From Bacteroidota bacterium (GTDB lineage: Bacteria; Bacteroidota; Bacteroidia; Bacteroidales; GCA-2748055): DNA of 19,671 bases. Positions within the stretch are counted from its first letter, which is position 1, and each line of letters starts with the position of its first letter. Below are positions 1 to 5,591 of this stretch, in pieces. Position numbers and translations under genes: made by a program. Location of the stretch: contig JAAEOI010000245.1 in the NCBI GenBank assembly GCA_024244665.1, forward strand, positions 1 through 19,671. The letters are read 5' to 3'. Under the pieces are notes generated by a model that was not told where the DNA came from, did no database searches, and saw only the letters and a list, made by a program, of their open reading frames with translations.

Positions 1-11
1 CAATCGCGGGG

Positions 12-16
12 CTCCT
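12..16 (-). promoter_or_regulatory. Possible ribosome binding site of a gene beyond the left edge
   Basis: Reading the minus strand, an AGGAG motif lies 12 bases after the stop codon of the secreted Cys-motif protein. About 11 bases remain before the window ends. A TTG triplet occupies bases 3-1 and could be a start codon, or the start lies just outside. This hints that another minus-strand gene follows directly in the same transcript. Bacteroidota rely weakly on such sites, so the evidence is thin. Confidence 0.25.
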
Positions 17-28
17 GTTTAGACCGGA

Positions 29-418
29 TCAACCACATTTTCCTTCTCCACATTTGGCCTCTTTACTCTTCTCCTCTTTGGCCTCTGTCTTTTTTCCTGA
101 TTTTGCATCAGCTTTCTTGGCATCGGTGGTCTTGGCGTCAGACTTCTTTGCATCGGTCTTCTCACCCTCCCCCTTTTTCTCTTCTTTCTTCGAATCTTCT
201 CCGCACTTCAGCTCACCAAACTTATGGGCGGTAGCCTCTGAATGGGTTACCTCACCCGAATTTGCCTCAATGAGGTGACTGCGAACCTCTGCTCCCGAGC
301 CAAGGTGGTTCCAGGACAGGATATCCATTCCCATAGAAGGAGAAGCTGCAAGTGTTGTTGTCAGTAATACTCCCGCAATAATAGATGCGGATTTTAAGAT
401 CTTTTTCTCTGTTTTCAT
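29..418 (-). CDS. HvfA/bufferin-like secreted RiPP precursor, Lys/Ala-rich with terminal KCGEGKCG
   Basis: A 129-residue protein. Residues 1 to about 28 form a signal peptide (KK, then a hydrophobic stretch with ILKSASIIAGVLLTTTLAAS). A short segment follows with LGSGAEVRSHL (39-49). The first cysteine motif is GELKCGED (Cys72). A charged low-complexity linker (about 77-118) has four xDAKx pentapeptides at about 88-107. The tail ends in EAKCGEGKCG (Cys123, Cys128). In the known family, HvfA of Haemophilus and bufferins carry a signal peptide, an LGSGAE-like segment and EGKCG motifs. An MNIO (DUF692) enzyme converts the motif cysteines to oxazolone/thioamide or thiooxazole groups that bind copper. 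The upstream sigma and anti-sigma genes match the regulation of such operons. The protein has fewer cysteine motifs than HvfA, and they are split by the long linker. The modifying enzymes are not in the window, so modification is inferred. An unmodified Lys/Ala-rich periplasmic protein is the alternative. Confidence 0.72.
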   Translation of the reverse strand: MKTEKKILKSASIIAGVLLTTTLAASPSMGMDILSWNHLGSGAEVRSHLIEANSGEVTHSEATAHKFGELKCGEDSKKEEKKGEGEKTDAKKSDAKTTDAKKADAKSGKKTEAKEEKSKEAKCGEGKCG

Positions 419-453
419 GATTTTCGATTTAATTTAAAATGTTTGTACTGAGT

Positions 454-463
454 CTGACGTCAG
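454..463. promoter_or_regulatory. Perfect 10-bp palindrome upstream of the RiPP precursor gene
   Basis: CTGACGTCAG reads the same on both strands. It is flanked by a wider imperfect inverted repeat, ACTGA at 447-451 and TCAGT at 460-464. It sits in the 83-bp spacer between the anti-sigma-like gene and the precursor gene, 36-45 bases upstream of the precursor start codon. Its place suggests an operator or an additional promoter element that separates precursor expression from the sigma and anti-sigma genes. No regulator is identified. Confidence 0.35.
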
Positions 464-501
464 TTAGGAGAAAACCTTACGAAAGGAGAGTTTTTTAACA
501 A

Positions 502-810
502 CTATTTGGCATTTAGCTCACGGACTATTATCTGTTCGATCTCTTCCCTGGAGTCTTTGGGAAGGGGGTAGCGACAGGTTTCGGAAGAGCATTCTTCATG
601 GTATAGTTCCAATGCAGTGTTGAGTTGTTTGATCTGACTTGCGTACTTCCTGCAGAGGTGGCAGGTGAGAAGGTGCATTTTCAATTGCATCCACCTGTAG
701 GGCCCCAGGCGGTTGTCGAGCCGGTAAGAGATCATGAAACTTGCCTCATCGCATGCAATCATCCGCCTGCTCATGAATACCATTATTTTATGCATCATCT
801 TCCTGAACAT
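502..810 (-). CDS. Short ZAS-type zinc-finger anti-sigma-like protein
   Basis: 102 residues, no membrane segment. The signature is H46-x3-C50-x2-C53 (HLLTCHLC), preceded by C20 in ACDEASFMISYRLD. This is the arrangement of zinc-binding anti-sigma (ZAS) domains, in which the upstream residue and the HxxxCxxC set bind zinc and the helix occludes the sigma factor. It begins 19 bases after the sigma factor stop codon, so co-transcription and partnership with that sigma factor are likely. Because it lacks a transmembrane helix it would act in the cytoplasm and could sense metal or redox state through its cysteines. The N-terminus holds several methionines (1, 5, 6, 10, 13, 17), and the true start could be any of the first few. 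Confidence 0.72.
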   Translation of the reverse strand: MFRKMMHKIMVFMSRRMIACDEASFMISYRLDNRLGPYRWMQLKMHLLTCHLCRKYASQIKQLNTALELYHEECSSETCRYPLPKDSREEIEQIIVRELNAK

Positions 811-849
811 CCTTTAACCATTTACCTACTTACTCTTTTACCCATTTAC
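811..849 (-). repeat. Pair of 15-base direct repeats at the sigma/anti-sigma junction
   Basis: On the minus strand GTAAATGGGTAAAAG (849 to 835) and GTAAATGGTTAAAGG (825 to 811) agree at 13 of 15 positions and are 9 bases apart. The first copy encodes the last residues of the sigma factor. The sigma stop codon lies in the gap. The second copy touches the anti-sigma start codon. This may be remnant low-complexity repeat DNA or a translational coupling element. Confidence 0.5.
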
Positions 850-1423
850 TTTCTATACATCCCCGCATTTTTAAGCGGGCCCTATGCAACATAACCCACA
901 GATTGGACGGTGTAATGCCCATTTCCTTACAAACTTCGTCCGATTCAGCCTCATCTATCATCTTCAAAACAAACACCGAAGCCAGGTTCGGCGGCAGAAG
1001 TGAGATACACAGCTCTATGATACGCATCAGCTCCTCCCGCTCCATCTCCCCCTCGGGCAGCAGGGAGTGGGAGTTGGGCCCCTTTCCATCAAGCCAATGC
1101 CCTCTGAAGGGTTCATCGCCTCTGTAGTAATCCCCGTCCCGGATCTGCTCCTCATATTCGGTGAGGGACGACTCCCGGGAGGAGGACCTCTTCCGGTAGG
1201 TATCGATAATCTTCCGTTTCAGTATAGAGATGAGCCACGTACGCTCAGAACTGCGGCCCTGGAAGCTATCCATGGCTTTCAGCCCTGCCAGAAAAGTCTC
1301 CTGGACCAGGTCACCCGCCTTCTCAGGGTCGTTCACCCTGACAATGGTATAGTTGAAGAGATAATCGCCGTGGCGATCCACCCATAAACGGGGCTCCAGT
1401 GTATGTTTTTCACCTTCAGTCAT
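830..1423 (-). CDS. ECF-type RNA polymerase sigma factor (sigma-70 family)
   Basis: I place the start at the methionine of MTEGEKHTLEPRLW (1423), giving 197 residues. A longer open frame continues to 1531, but those 36 extra residues are low-quality and run into the leader of the divergent yedF gene. Region 2 is visible at about 14-80, with DYLFNYTIVRV, LVQETFLAGLKAMDSFQG and RTWLISILKRKIIDTYRK. Region 4 is at about 135-190, with LPPNLASVFVLKMIDEAESDEVCKEMGITPSNLWVMLHRAR as the helix-turn-helix. The acidic and Gly-rich linker between them is typical of this subfamily. It is followed by a ZAS-like gene and a secreted Cys-motif peptide gene, which suggests control of a metal-response operon. 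Known parallel: SigF of Caulobacter controls bufferin operons under copper. The inducing signal here is inferred. Confidence 0.88.
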   Translation of the reverse strand: MTEGEKHTLEPRLWVDRHGDYLFNYTIVRVNDPEKAGDLVQETFLAGLKAMDSFQGRSSERTWLISILKRKIIDTYRKRSSSRESSLTEYEEQIRDGDYYRGDEPFRGHWLDGKGPNSHSLLPEGEMEREELMRIIELCISLLPPNLASVFVLKMIDEAESDEVCKEMGITPSNLWVMLHRARLKMRGCIESKWVKE

Positions 1424-1475
1424 GCCGTTAAGAGGATACAAGTTATAAAAAACAGGAGAGTTCTTCAGGAAATAG

Positions 1476-1483
1476 TACTTTTG
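1476..1483 (+). promoter_or_regulatory. Candidate Bacteroidota -7 promoter element for yedF-selD
   Basis: TACTTTTG is an exact match to the Bacteroidota -7 consensus TAnnTTTG. It ends 21 bases before the chosen yedF start codon, leaving a leader of roughly 15 bases. I see no good TTTG -33 element at the expected distance, so this is only a half match. Confidence 0.4.
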
Positions 1484-1504
1484 TGGTCTGAAAAAAACAC
1501 TGAA

Positions 1505-2110
1505 ATGAAAATAGTCGATACAAAGGGACACACCTGTCCCCGTCCGCTGATCATGCTTAAAGAGGCCCTCCTTGAACTCAAGCAGGGCGATCAGCTCCAG
1601 GTTATTACCGATAATGAAACTTCACTCAAAAACCTGATCTCCTATCTGAAGGACCAGGGGGCCAATCCCACCGTGGATACAGCAGGTAATGTTCATACCA
1701 TTACCACTGTGAGGCCCGACACACCCGATGGCGAAACAAACCCTGCAACTTACTGCAGCACAGAAATCGCCCGCACCGATTACGTGGTCTGCCTGAAGAG
1801 CAACCGGATGGGAGAAGGAGATCCCGACTTGGGGAAGGTGCTGATGGAGACTTTCGTGGAAAACCTTAAGTTACAGGATCACCTGCCCACCCATGTAGTC
1901 ATGTATAATGCCGGGGTTAAGCTGGCAATGAAAGAGTCGCCCGTCTGTAGTTCACTCTCCGAACTGGAGGAACTGGGCTGCAGGATCATGCTTTGCGGAA
2001 CCTGTATCGATCATTACGGACTGCAGTATGAGATCGGTGTTGGGATGATCTCCAATATGGTATGCATTACAGAAATCCTCGTCCAGACCGGCCACGTTAT
2101 TACTCCCTGA
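1505..2110 (+). CDS. yedF: Selenium metabolism protein YedF (TusA-like plus DsrE-like domains)
   Basis: 201 residues starting at MKIVDTKGHTCPRPLIMLKE. An in-frame extension upstream to 1403 lacks family similarity and covers the likely promoter, so I rejected it. The N-terminal 75 residues are a TusA/SirA fold with the CPxP motif (Cys11, CPRP), the sulfur or selenium carrier site. The C-terminal domain (about 95-201) is DsrE-like, with a CGTC motif followed by GLQYEIGVGMISNMVCITEIL. This two-domain architecture is that of YedF, a protein recurrently linked to selD and a phylogenetic marker of the labile selenium-cofactor trait of molybdenum hydroxylases. SelD begins 19 bases after its stop. 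The likely role is delivery or handling of selenium for SelD-dependent products. Its exact biochemistry is not established. Confidence 0.88.
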   Translation: MKIVDTKGHTCPRPLIMLKEALLELKQGDQLQVITDNETSLKNLISYLKDQGANPTVDTAGNVHTITTVRPDTPDGETNPATYCSTEIARTDYVVCLKSNRMGEGDPDLGKVLMETFVENLKLQDHLPTHVVMYNAGVKLAMKESPVCSSLSELEELGCRIMLCGTCIDHYGLQYEIGVGMISNMVCITEILVQTGHVITP

Positions 2111-2129
2111 TCACAGGAAAGACCTACTC

Positions 2130-3176
2130 ATGAGTAAAACATTCGACCTACTGACTACCATTGAGTACGGGGGGTGCTCTGCCAAGATTCCGGCCGGACT
2201 ACTTGCGGAGATGTTGAAGGACCTGCCCCTGGCAAGCGATCCCAACTTGCTGGTGGATGTGGACACCCACGATGATGCGGGGGTCTACCGGATTAACGAC
2301 GAAACTGCCCTGATCTTCACCACCGACTTCTTCCCCCCTATCTGTTCCGATCCCCATGAATTTGGAGAGATTGCTGCCGCCAACGCACTGTCTGATGTAT
2401 ACGCCATGGGAGGGACTCCCCTGATGGCCCTGAACCTGATGATGTTCTCCCATACAAAAATCCCCCTGGAGGTCTTCAGGGAGATTCTCAAGGGGGGTGA
2501 TTCCAAGGTAAGGGAAGCAGGTGCCCTCACTGTCGGCGGACATACCATCGATGACCACCCCCCCAAATTCGGGCTGGCAGTGGTGGGCCTCGTCCACCCC
2601 GACAAACTGATCACCAACGCCGGGGCAAGGCCGGGTGACAGGCTGGTTCTGACCAAGCCCATCGGGACTGGTGCACTGGTCTCAGGACAAAAAAACGGTC
2701 TGGCCGTTGAAAAAGAGTACCGTGCAGCACTGGAGCAGATGAAGTCTTTGAATAAAGAGGGTGCCGCAGCTGCAGTTAAATTTGGGGTAAAAGGGATGAC
2801 CGATGTAACCGGTTTCGGATTGGCGGGACATGCTCTGAAGATGGCCGAGGCAAGCAGGGTGAGCTTCAGAATCCATGCCGGATCCATCCCGCTGTTGCCT
2901 GGTGCATTCAATATCTTTGAGAAAGGGAGCATTCCGGGTGCCACCTTCAGGAACCAGGAGTTCACTGGAGATAGGGTCCACTTCACAAGAAATGTGGTCT
3001 ACACCCTCAGGATGCTGGCCCACGATGCCCAAACCTCAGGCGGTTTACTCATGGCGGTCTCACCTGACCTGGCCGGACCACTGGTGGAAGAGCATAATAA
3101 CTCCGGGAAAGGCAAGCAGGCCACGATCATCGGTGAGGTACTGGAAGAGAGCCCTCGAAGGCTCTACTTCGAGTAA
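2130..3176 (+). CDS. selD: Selenide, water dikinase (selenophosphate synthetase)
   Basis: 348 residues, the usual length. The enzyme makes selenophosphate from selenide and ATP, the activated selenium donor for selenocysteine, 2-selenouridine in tRNA, or a selenium cofactor. The glycine-rich N-terminal loop GGCSAKIP carries the catalytic cysteine (Cys16, codon TGC) and lysine (Lys19), equivalent to Cys17 and Lys20 of E. coli. The AIRS/PurM-type fold is seen in DTHDDAGVYR, TTDFFPPICSDP, AAANALSDVYAMGG, GGHTIDDHPPKFGLAVVG and GMTDVTGFGLAGHALKMAEAS, and HDAQTSGGLLMAV lies near the end. It is co-directional with yedF, 19 bases downstream. No selA, selB, selC or selU is in the window, so the selenium product is unknown. 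Because the active-site residue is cysteine, no recoding is needed. Confidence 0.96.
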   Translation: MSKTFDLLTTIEYGGCSAKIPAGLLAEMLKDLPLASDPNLLVDVDTHDDAGVYRINDETALIFTTDFFPPICSDPHEFGEIAAANALSDVYAMGGTPLMALNLMMFSHTKIPLEVFREILKGGDSKVREAGALTVGGHTIDDHPPKFGLAVVGLVHPDKLITNAGARPGDRLVLTKPIGTGALVSGQKNGLAVEKEYRAALEQMKSLNKEGAAAAVKFGVKGMTDVTGFGLAGHALKMAEASRVSFRIHAGSIPLLPGAFNIFEKGSIPGATFRNQEFTGDRVHFTRNVVYTLRMLAHDAQTSGGLLMAVSPDLAGPLVEEHNNSGKGKQATIIGEVLEESPRRLYFE

Positions 3177-3245
3177 AATTATTCTAAAGAAGTTCATGCT
3201 TTTCCCAGACCAGTGCTGAAAGGGATTTCACTGAGACTCTAAATT

Positions 3246-3300
3246 ATAGTGTTTTGCTATAGTTTTATTTGTAAATTGAGATACCAAAACTATACACTAT
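3246..3300 (+). promoter_or_regulatory. Inverted repeat that folds over the start codon of the beta-barrel gene
   Basis: TATAGTTTT at 3258-3266 is perfectly complementary to AAAACTATA at 3286-3294, with 19 bases between. The pairing continues after a 6-base bulge (3252-3257), where ATAGTG at 3246-3251 matches CACTAT at 3295-3300, which contains the first two bases of the ATG at 3299. The transcript could form a stem of 15 pairs that hides the start region, or the arms could be a dyad operator. The stem is AT-rich. Confidence 0.4.
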
Positions 3301-3865
3301 GAAGCATTTTACAATTTGCGTATTACTTACGATTTCTGTAGGACTGTTTTCCCAGAGTGAGAAACCCATTGAAAAAGGTCAACTGATGTTAGGAGGTGGG
3401 GGCAGTCTTGGATATAGTATTCAGATAGATGATTTAGAAACAACCACTGGAACTTTAAGGATTTCTATTGGTCCTTCAGTGGGATTTTTTGTAGCCCATG
3501 GTTTTGCTCTGGGAGTAGCCCCGTCATATAGCATTTCAACAAGTTTTGGGGATTATACTAATACCAACTCCTCTCTTGGAATGGGCGTTTTTTTAGCGAA
3601 GTACTTTGACATTGGGATATTTGTAAGAGGGACCATTGACTATGACTATAATTGGTACAATTATGAAATGATCTATTATTCCGATAAAAATCACTCTCAT
3701 ACCTTCTCCCTCATACCTGAAGTTGGCTACGCATTTTTTCTTGGTCCAAATGTAGCTCTTGAATTAGCCCTCAGAGACCGATTGAATATGGTACTAACGC
3801 CCGATGAGGATGCTACGATTTATAGTCAGACCAGTATTTCAGTGGGATTCCAAATATTCTTATAA
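3299..3865 (+). CDS. Small outer-membrane beta-barrel-like protein, function unknown
   Basis: 188 residues. Residues 1-19 are a signal peptide (MKHFTICVLLTISVGLFSQS). The rest alternates polar and hydrophobic residues with many Gly, Tyr and Ser, as in an eight- to ten-strand barrel: GGGSLGYSI, GPSVGFFVAHGFALGVAPSYSI, LGMGVFLAKYFDIGIFVRGTI, FSLIPEVGYAFFLGPNVALELALRD. It ends in SISVGFQIFL, with an aromatic near the end as in outer-membrane proteins recognised by the BAM complex. It resembles the generic OMP_b-brl/OmpW-like type without a specific family match. Its base composition is visibly more AT-rich than the genes on either side and its codons differ, which suggests recent acquisition or relaxed selection. 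The inverted repeat over its start codon suggests post-transcriptional or dyad-based control. No functional partner is next to it. Confidence 0.75.
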   Translation: MKHFTICVLLTISVGLFSQSEKPIEKGQLMLGGGGSLGYSIQIDDLETTTGTLRISIGPSVGFFVAHGFALGVAPSYSISTSFGDYTNTNSSLGMGVFLAKYFDIGIFVRGTIDYDYNWYNYEMIYYSDKNHSHTFSLIPEVGYAFFLGPNVALELALRDRLNMVLTPDEDATIYSQTSISVGFQIFL

Positions 3866-3974
3866 TTGAAGCAGAAGATTTCTCATCAGTGCGCCTGCCA
3901 TTGACCTCCACCTTTAGATAGTTGATTTGTTTAAAGGACGTGTTGTTAATAGTAAAAACCGTTACATTTACTAT
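3866..3974. other. 109-bp spacer before the two-helix membrane protein gene
   Basis: No gene is evident. A weak Bacteroidota promoter candidate for the next gene is ATTG at 3900-3903 and TTGATTTG at 3922-3929, spaced by 18 bases. This is one base off each consensus (TTTG and TAnnTTTG). A TTG-initiated in-frame extension begins at 3927, but I consider the ATG at 3975 the start. Confidence 0.3.
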
Positions 3975-4622
3975 ATGATTTACCGTGTTCAACGCATGAT
4001 CCTGCTGGTGTTCTACACCATCTCTATGGCAGCCCTCTCCATCCCTGTTATCAGGCTGGTTACCAGGCTGTCGCCTGACAATCTTTATCCGCTTCTGGTA
4101 GTACTCTTACTTTACATGGTATTTGTGATCGTATTGGGCAGCCTGATTCACACCATCAGCTATATACCTTTTAACCTTGCCGCTGCTTTCGACCCCATTA
4201 AGAATGATGTTGCCTCAGGCGGGATCAGGGATATGAAGGAGCTGGGACGAAGGATCACGGGATTCGTAACAGAGTTCTTCAACTTCGCTTTCCTTGACAT
4301 CAAACATGCATTCCTGCATACAGATGTGTCAGGCCCGGTCTCCTGTGAAGAGTTACCCGAAGCGGTGAGGGCCATGGAGGAGTTCGGGATGCTTGAGAAG
4401 AGCAAAAGCATGAAAGATATCATCCGGGCGGGAAAGATAACCATCGGTCAGCATGAATACCACCTCTACATCCTTCCAATATGGTTGGGGGATCAATGGC
4501 TGGGATATATGGGTCTCCTGTCGAAAAACCGGATCGGCCGTTTCTATCAGGAGTTCCTGACAGAGTTTGAGAACAATTTCCTGGATGATCAGCTTATGTA
4601 TGTGATCCGAATGAAAGAATGA
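3975..4622 (+). CDS. Uncharacterised membrane protein with two N-terminal helices
   Basis: 215 residues from MIYRVQRMILLVF. Two transmembrane segments are visible at about 8-28 (ILLVFYTISMAALSIPVIRLV) and 37-60 (LYPLLVVLLLYMVFVIVLGSLIH), separated by a short loop. A soluble tail of roughly 150 residues follows. The tail includes a hydrophobic patch FVTEFFNFAFLDIKHAFLH and a segment resembling a small domain (ITIGQHEYHLYILPIWLGDQWLGYMGLLS). No catalytic motif or family signature is recognised. It stands alone between an unrelated barrel protein and a convergent Nudix gene 74 bases away, so context does not assign a role. The 4623-4696 spacer shows no clear terminator. Confidence that this is a gene rests on its length, good codon use and membrane topology. 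Confidence 0.75.
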   Translation: MIYRVQRMILLVFYTISMAALSIPVIRLVTRLSPDNLYPLLVVLLLYMVFVIVLGSLIHTISYIPFNLAAAFDPIKNDVASGGIRDMKELGRRITGFVTEFFNFAFLDIKHAFLHTDVSGPVSCEELPEAVRAMEEFGMLEKSKSMKDIIRAGKITIGQHEYHLYILPIWLGDQWLGYMGLLSKNRIGRFYQEFLTEFENNFLDDQLMYVIRMKE

Positions 4623-4696
4623 ATCCATAAAGCATGATCCCTCTGATCCTCACTCTTTTACTTATTGTTGCCAGCTGACTGGATCGGCGAGTTGCT

Positions 4697-5101
4697 CTAC
4701 TGACCGGGCACCCTAAGTCCGAGTACCTCTTTCACCATCTCCACCACCCCCAGGTCGGCCTCAAGCCAATCGATAGCCTCCAGGTCGCCGCATGCGATCC
4801 ACCGGTACTCCATGTGCTCGGAAAGGTGTATCTCTCCCTGCAGGATGGTGCATAAAAAGGGGATCAGCCTTACGGAACGGCTCCCGTAATGGTGCTCCAC
4901 ATGGGGAAGTCGCCGGTCCACCTCCACCTCCACGCCCAGCTCCTCACGAATTTCACGCACAATACAGACTTCAGGTGTCTCTTCATGTTTCAGCTTTCCT
5001 CCGGGGAACTCCCATTTCAGGGGGTGGGGCATCTCATCACTGCGCTGGGTGGCCAGCACCAGATTGTTCTCAATAATTATGGCACAGGTAACTTCAATCA
5101 T
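4697..5101 (-). CDS. Nudix hydrolase, MutT-like (8-oxo-dGTP pyrophosphatase type)
   Basis: 134 residues. The full Nudix box G-x5-E-x7-R-E-U-x-E-E-x-G-U is present at 35-57: G35, E41, R49, E50, E53, E54, G56. The N-terminus (IEVTCAIIIENNLVLATQRS) and WEFPGGKL fit MutT, which hydrolyses oxidised purine nucleoside triphosphates to monophosphates and so prevents A:T to C:G transversions. Its length matches E. coli MutT (129). The start codon overlaps the stop of the SixA-like gene by four bases (ATGA), indicating translational coupling. A different nucleotide substrate is possible because Nudix specificity cannot be read from the box alone. Confidence 0.9.
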   Translation of the reverse strand: MIEVTCAIIIENNLVLATQRSDEMPHPLKWEFPGGKLKHEETPEVCIVREIREELGVEVEVDRRLPHVEHHYGSRSVRLIPFLCTILQGEIHLSEHMEYRWIACGDLEAIDWLEADLGVVEMVKEVLGLRVPGQ

Positions 5102-5589
5102 CGTTTGGGGTAATCCACATAGGTCTGGGTGACATGGTCCCTGCCAATCCGCTTCCAGCTTTCACTCTCCAGGGTAACAACCACCACACCGGCAGTGGGT
5201 AGGTTATCAAGGGGGGCTTTCAGAAAAGTATTGGCATATTGCGTAAATGAGGGATTATGTCCGAATATGGCCAGGCTATCCTCATCATCGGGGGCTTGTC
5301 CCACTACTTCGGTAATCTCTGACATATAGGCCATGTAAAGATCATCATGAATCTGCAGAACCGATGGATCCAATCCCCATGCCCTCTTCATGATCAGCGC
5401 AGTGTTCAGTGCCCTGTTTGCCGGACTGGAATAGATCAATCCGGGTACGAGTTCCTTCTCCTGCAGCCTCCCGGCCATCATCGCCGCACTGCGGGTTCCC
5501 CGGTCACTGAGTGGCCGGTCAATATCATCCAGTCCTTCGTTATCCCAGCTGGACTTCCCGTGCCGTATGATAAATAGTTTACGTTCCAT
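5098..5589 (-). CDS. sixA: SixA-like histidine phosphatase
   Basis: 163 residues of the histidine phosphatase (phosphoglycerate mutase-like) superfamily. The nucleophile motif is RHG (9-11, LFIIRHGKSSW). Other motifs are RPLSDRG (25-31) and YSSPANRALNTALI (53-66), which carries a phosphate-binding Arg, and the second catalytic histidine in IFGHNPSF (His111). Its size and motifs match SixA, which removes phosphate from phosphohistidine, in E. coli from NPr of the nitrogen phosphotransferase system. In Bacteroidota the target is unknown. It lies two bases downstream of phoH and overlaps mutT, so the three are probably one transcript. Confidence 0.87.
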   Translation of the reverse strand: MERKLFIIRHGKSSWDNEGLDDIDRPLSDRGTRSAAMMAGRLQEKELVPGLIYSSPANRALNTALIMKRAWGLDPSVLQIHDDLYMAYMSEITEVVGQAPDDEDSLAIFGHNPSFTQYANTFLKAPLDNLPTAGVVVVTLESESWKRIGRDHVTQTYVDYPKR

Positions 5590-5591
5590 GA

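Noticed and set aside
625..894. Plus-strand 89-residue open frame opposite the anti-sigma gene
   Set aside because: The minus frame carries the zinc-binding HxxxCxxC motif. The plus frame shows no domain.
1403..1504. N-terminal extension of YedF
   Set aside because: TusA-like proteins start right before the MKIVDTKG segment, and the extension overlaps the sigma gene 5' end.
1424..1531. N-terminal extension of the sigma factor
   Set aside because: The extra 36 residues do not resemble sigma factors and overlap the yedF promoter and start.
2285..2986. Long minus-strand open frame inside selD
   Set aside because: Shadow of the SelD coding frame.
2130..3176. Selenocysteine-containing SelD with UGA recoding
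   Set aside because: The catalytic position is a TGC cysteine codon and no in-frame TGA occurs before the stop.
3220..3240. CACTGAG fragment similar to the heptad repeats after selD, and GTACTGAGTC at 445-454
   Set aside because: Only one or one and a half units, with no in-phase run. Such 6-7 base matches also occur in coding DNA (for example near 5514) and are expected by chance.
4623..4696. Bidirectional terminator between the convergent membrane-protein and Nudix genes
   Set aside because: Only 4-base stems (such as CCAG-CTGA-CTGG) without a T run. Nothing convincing.
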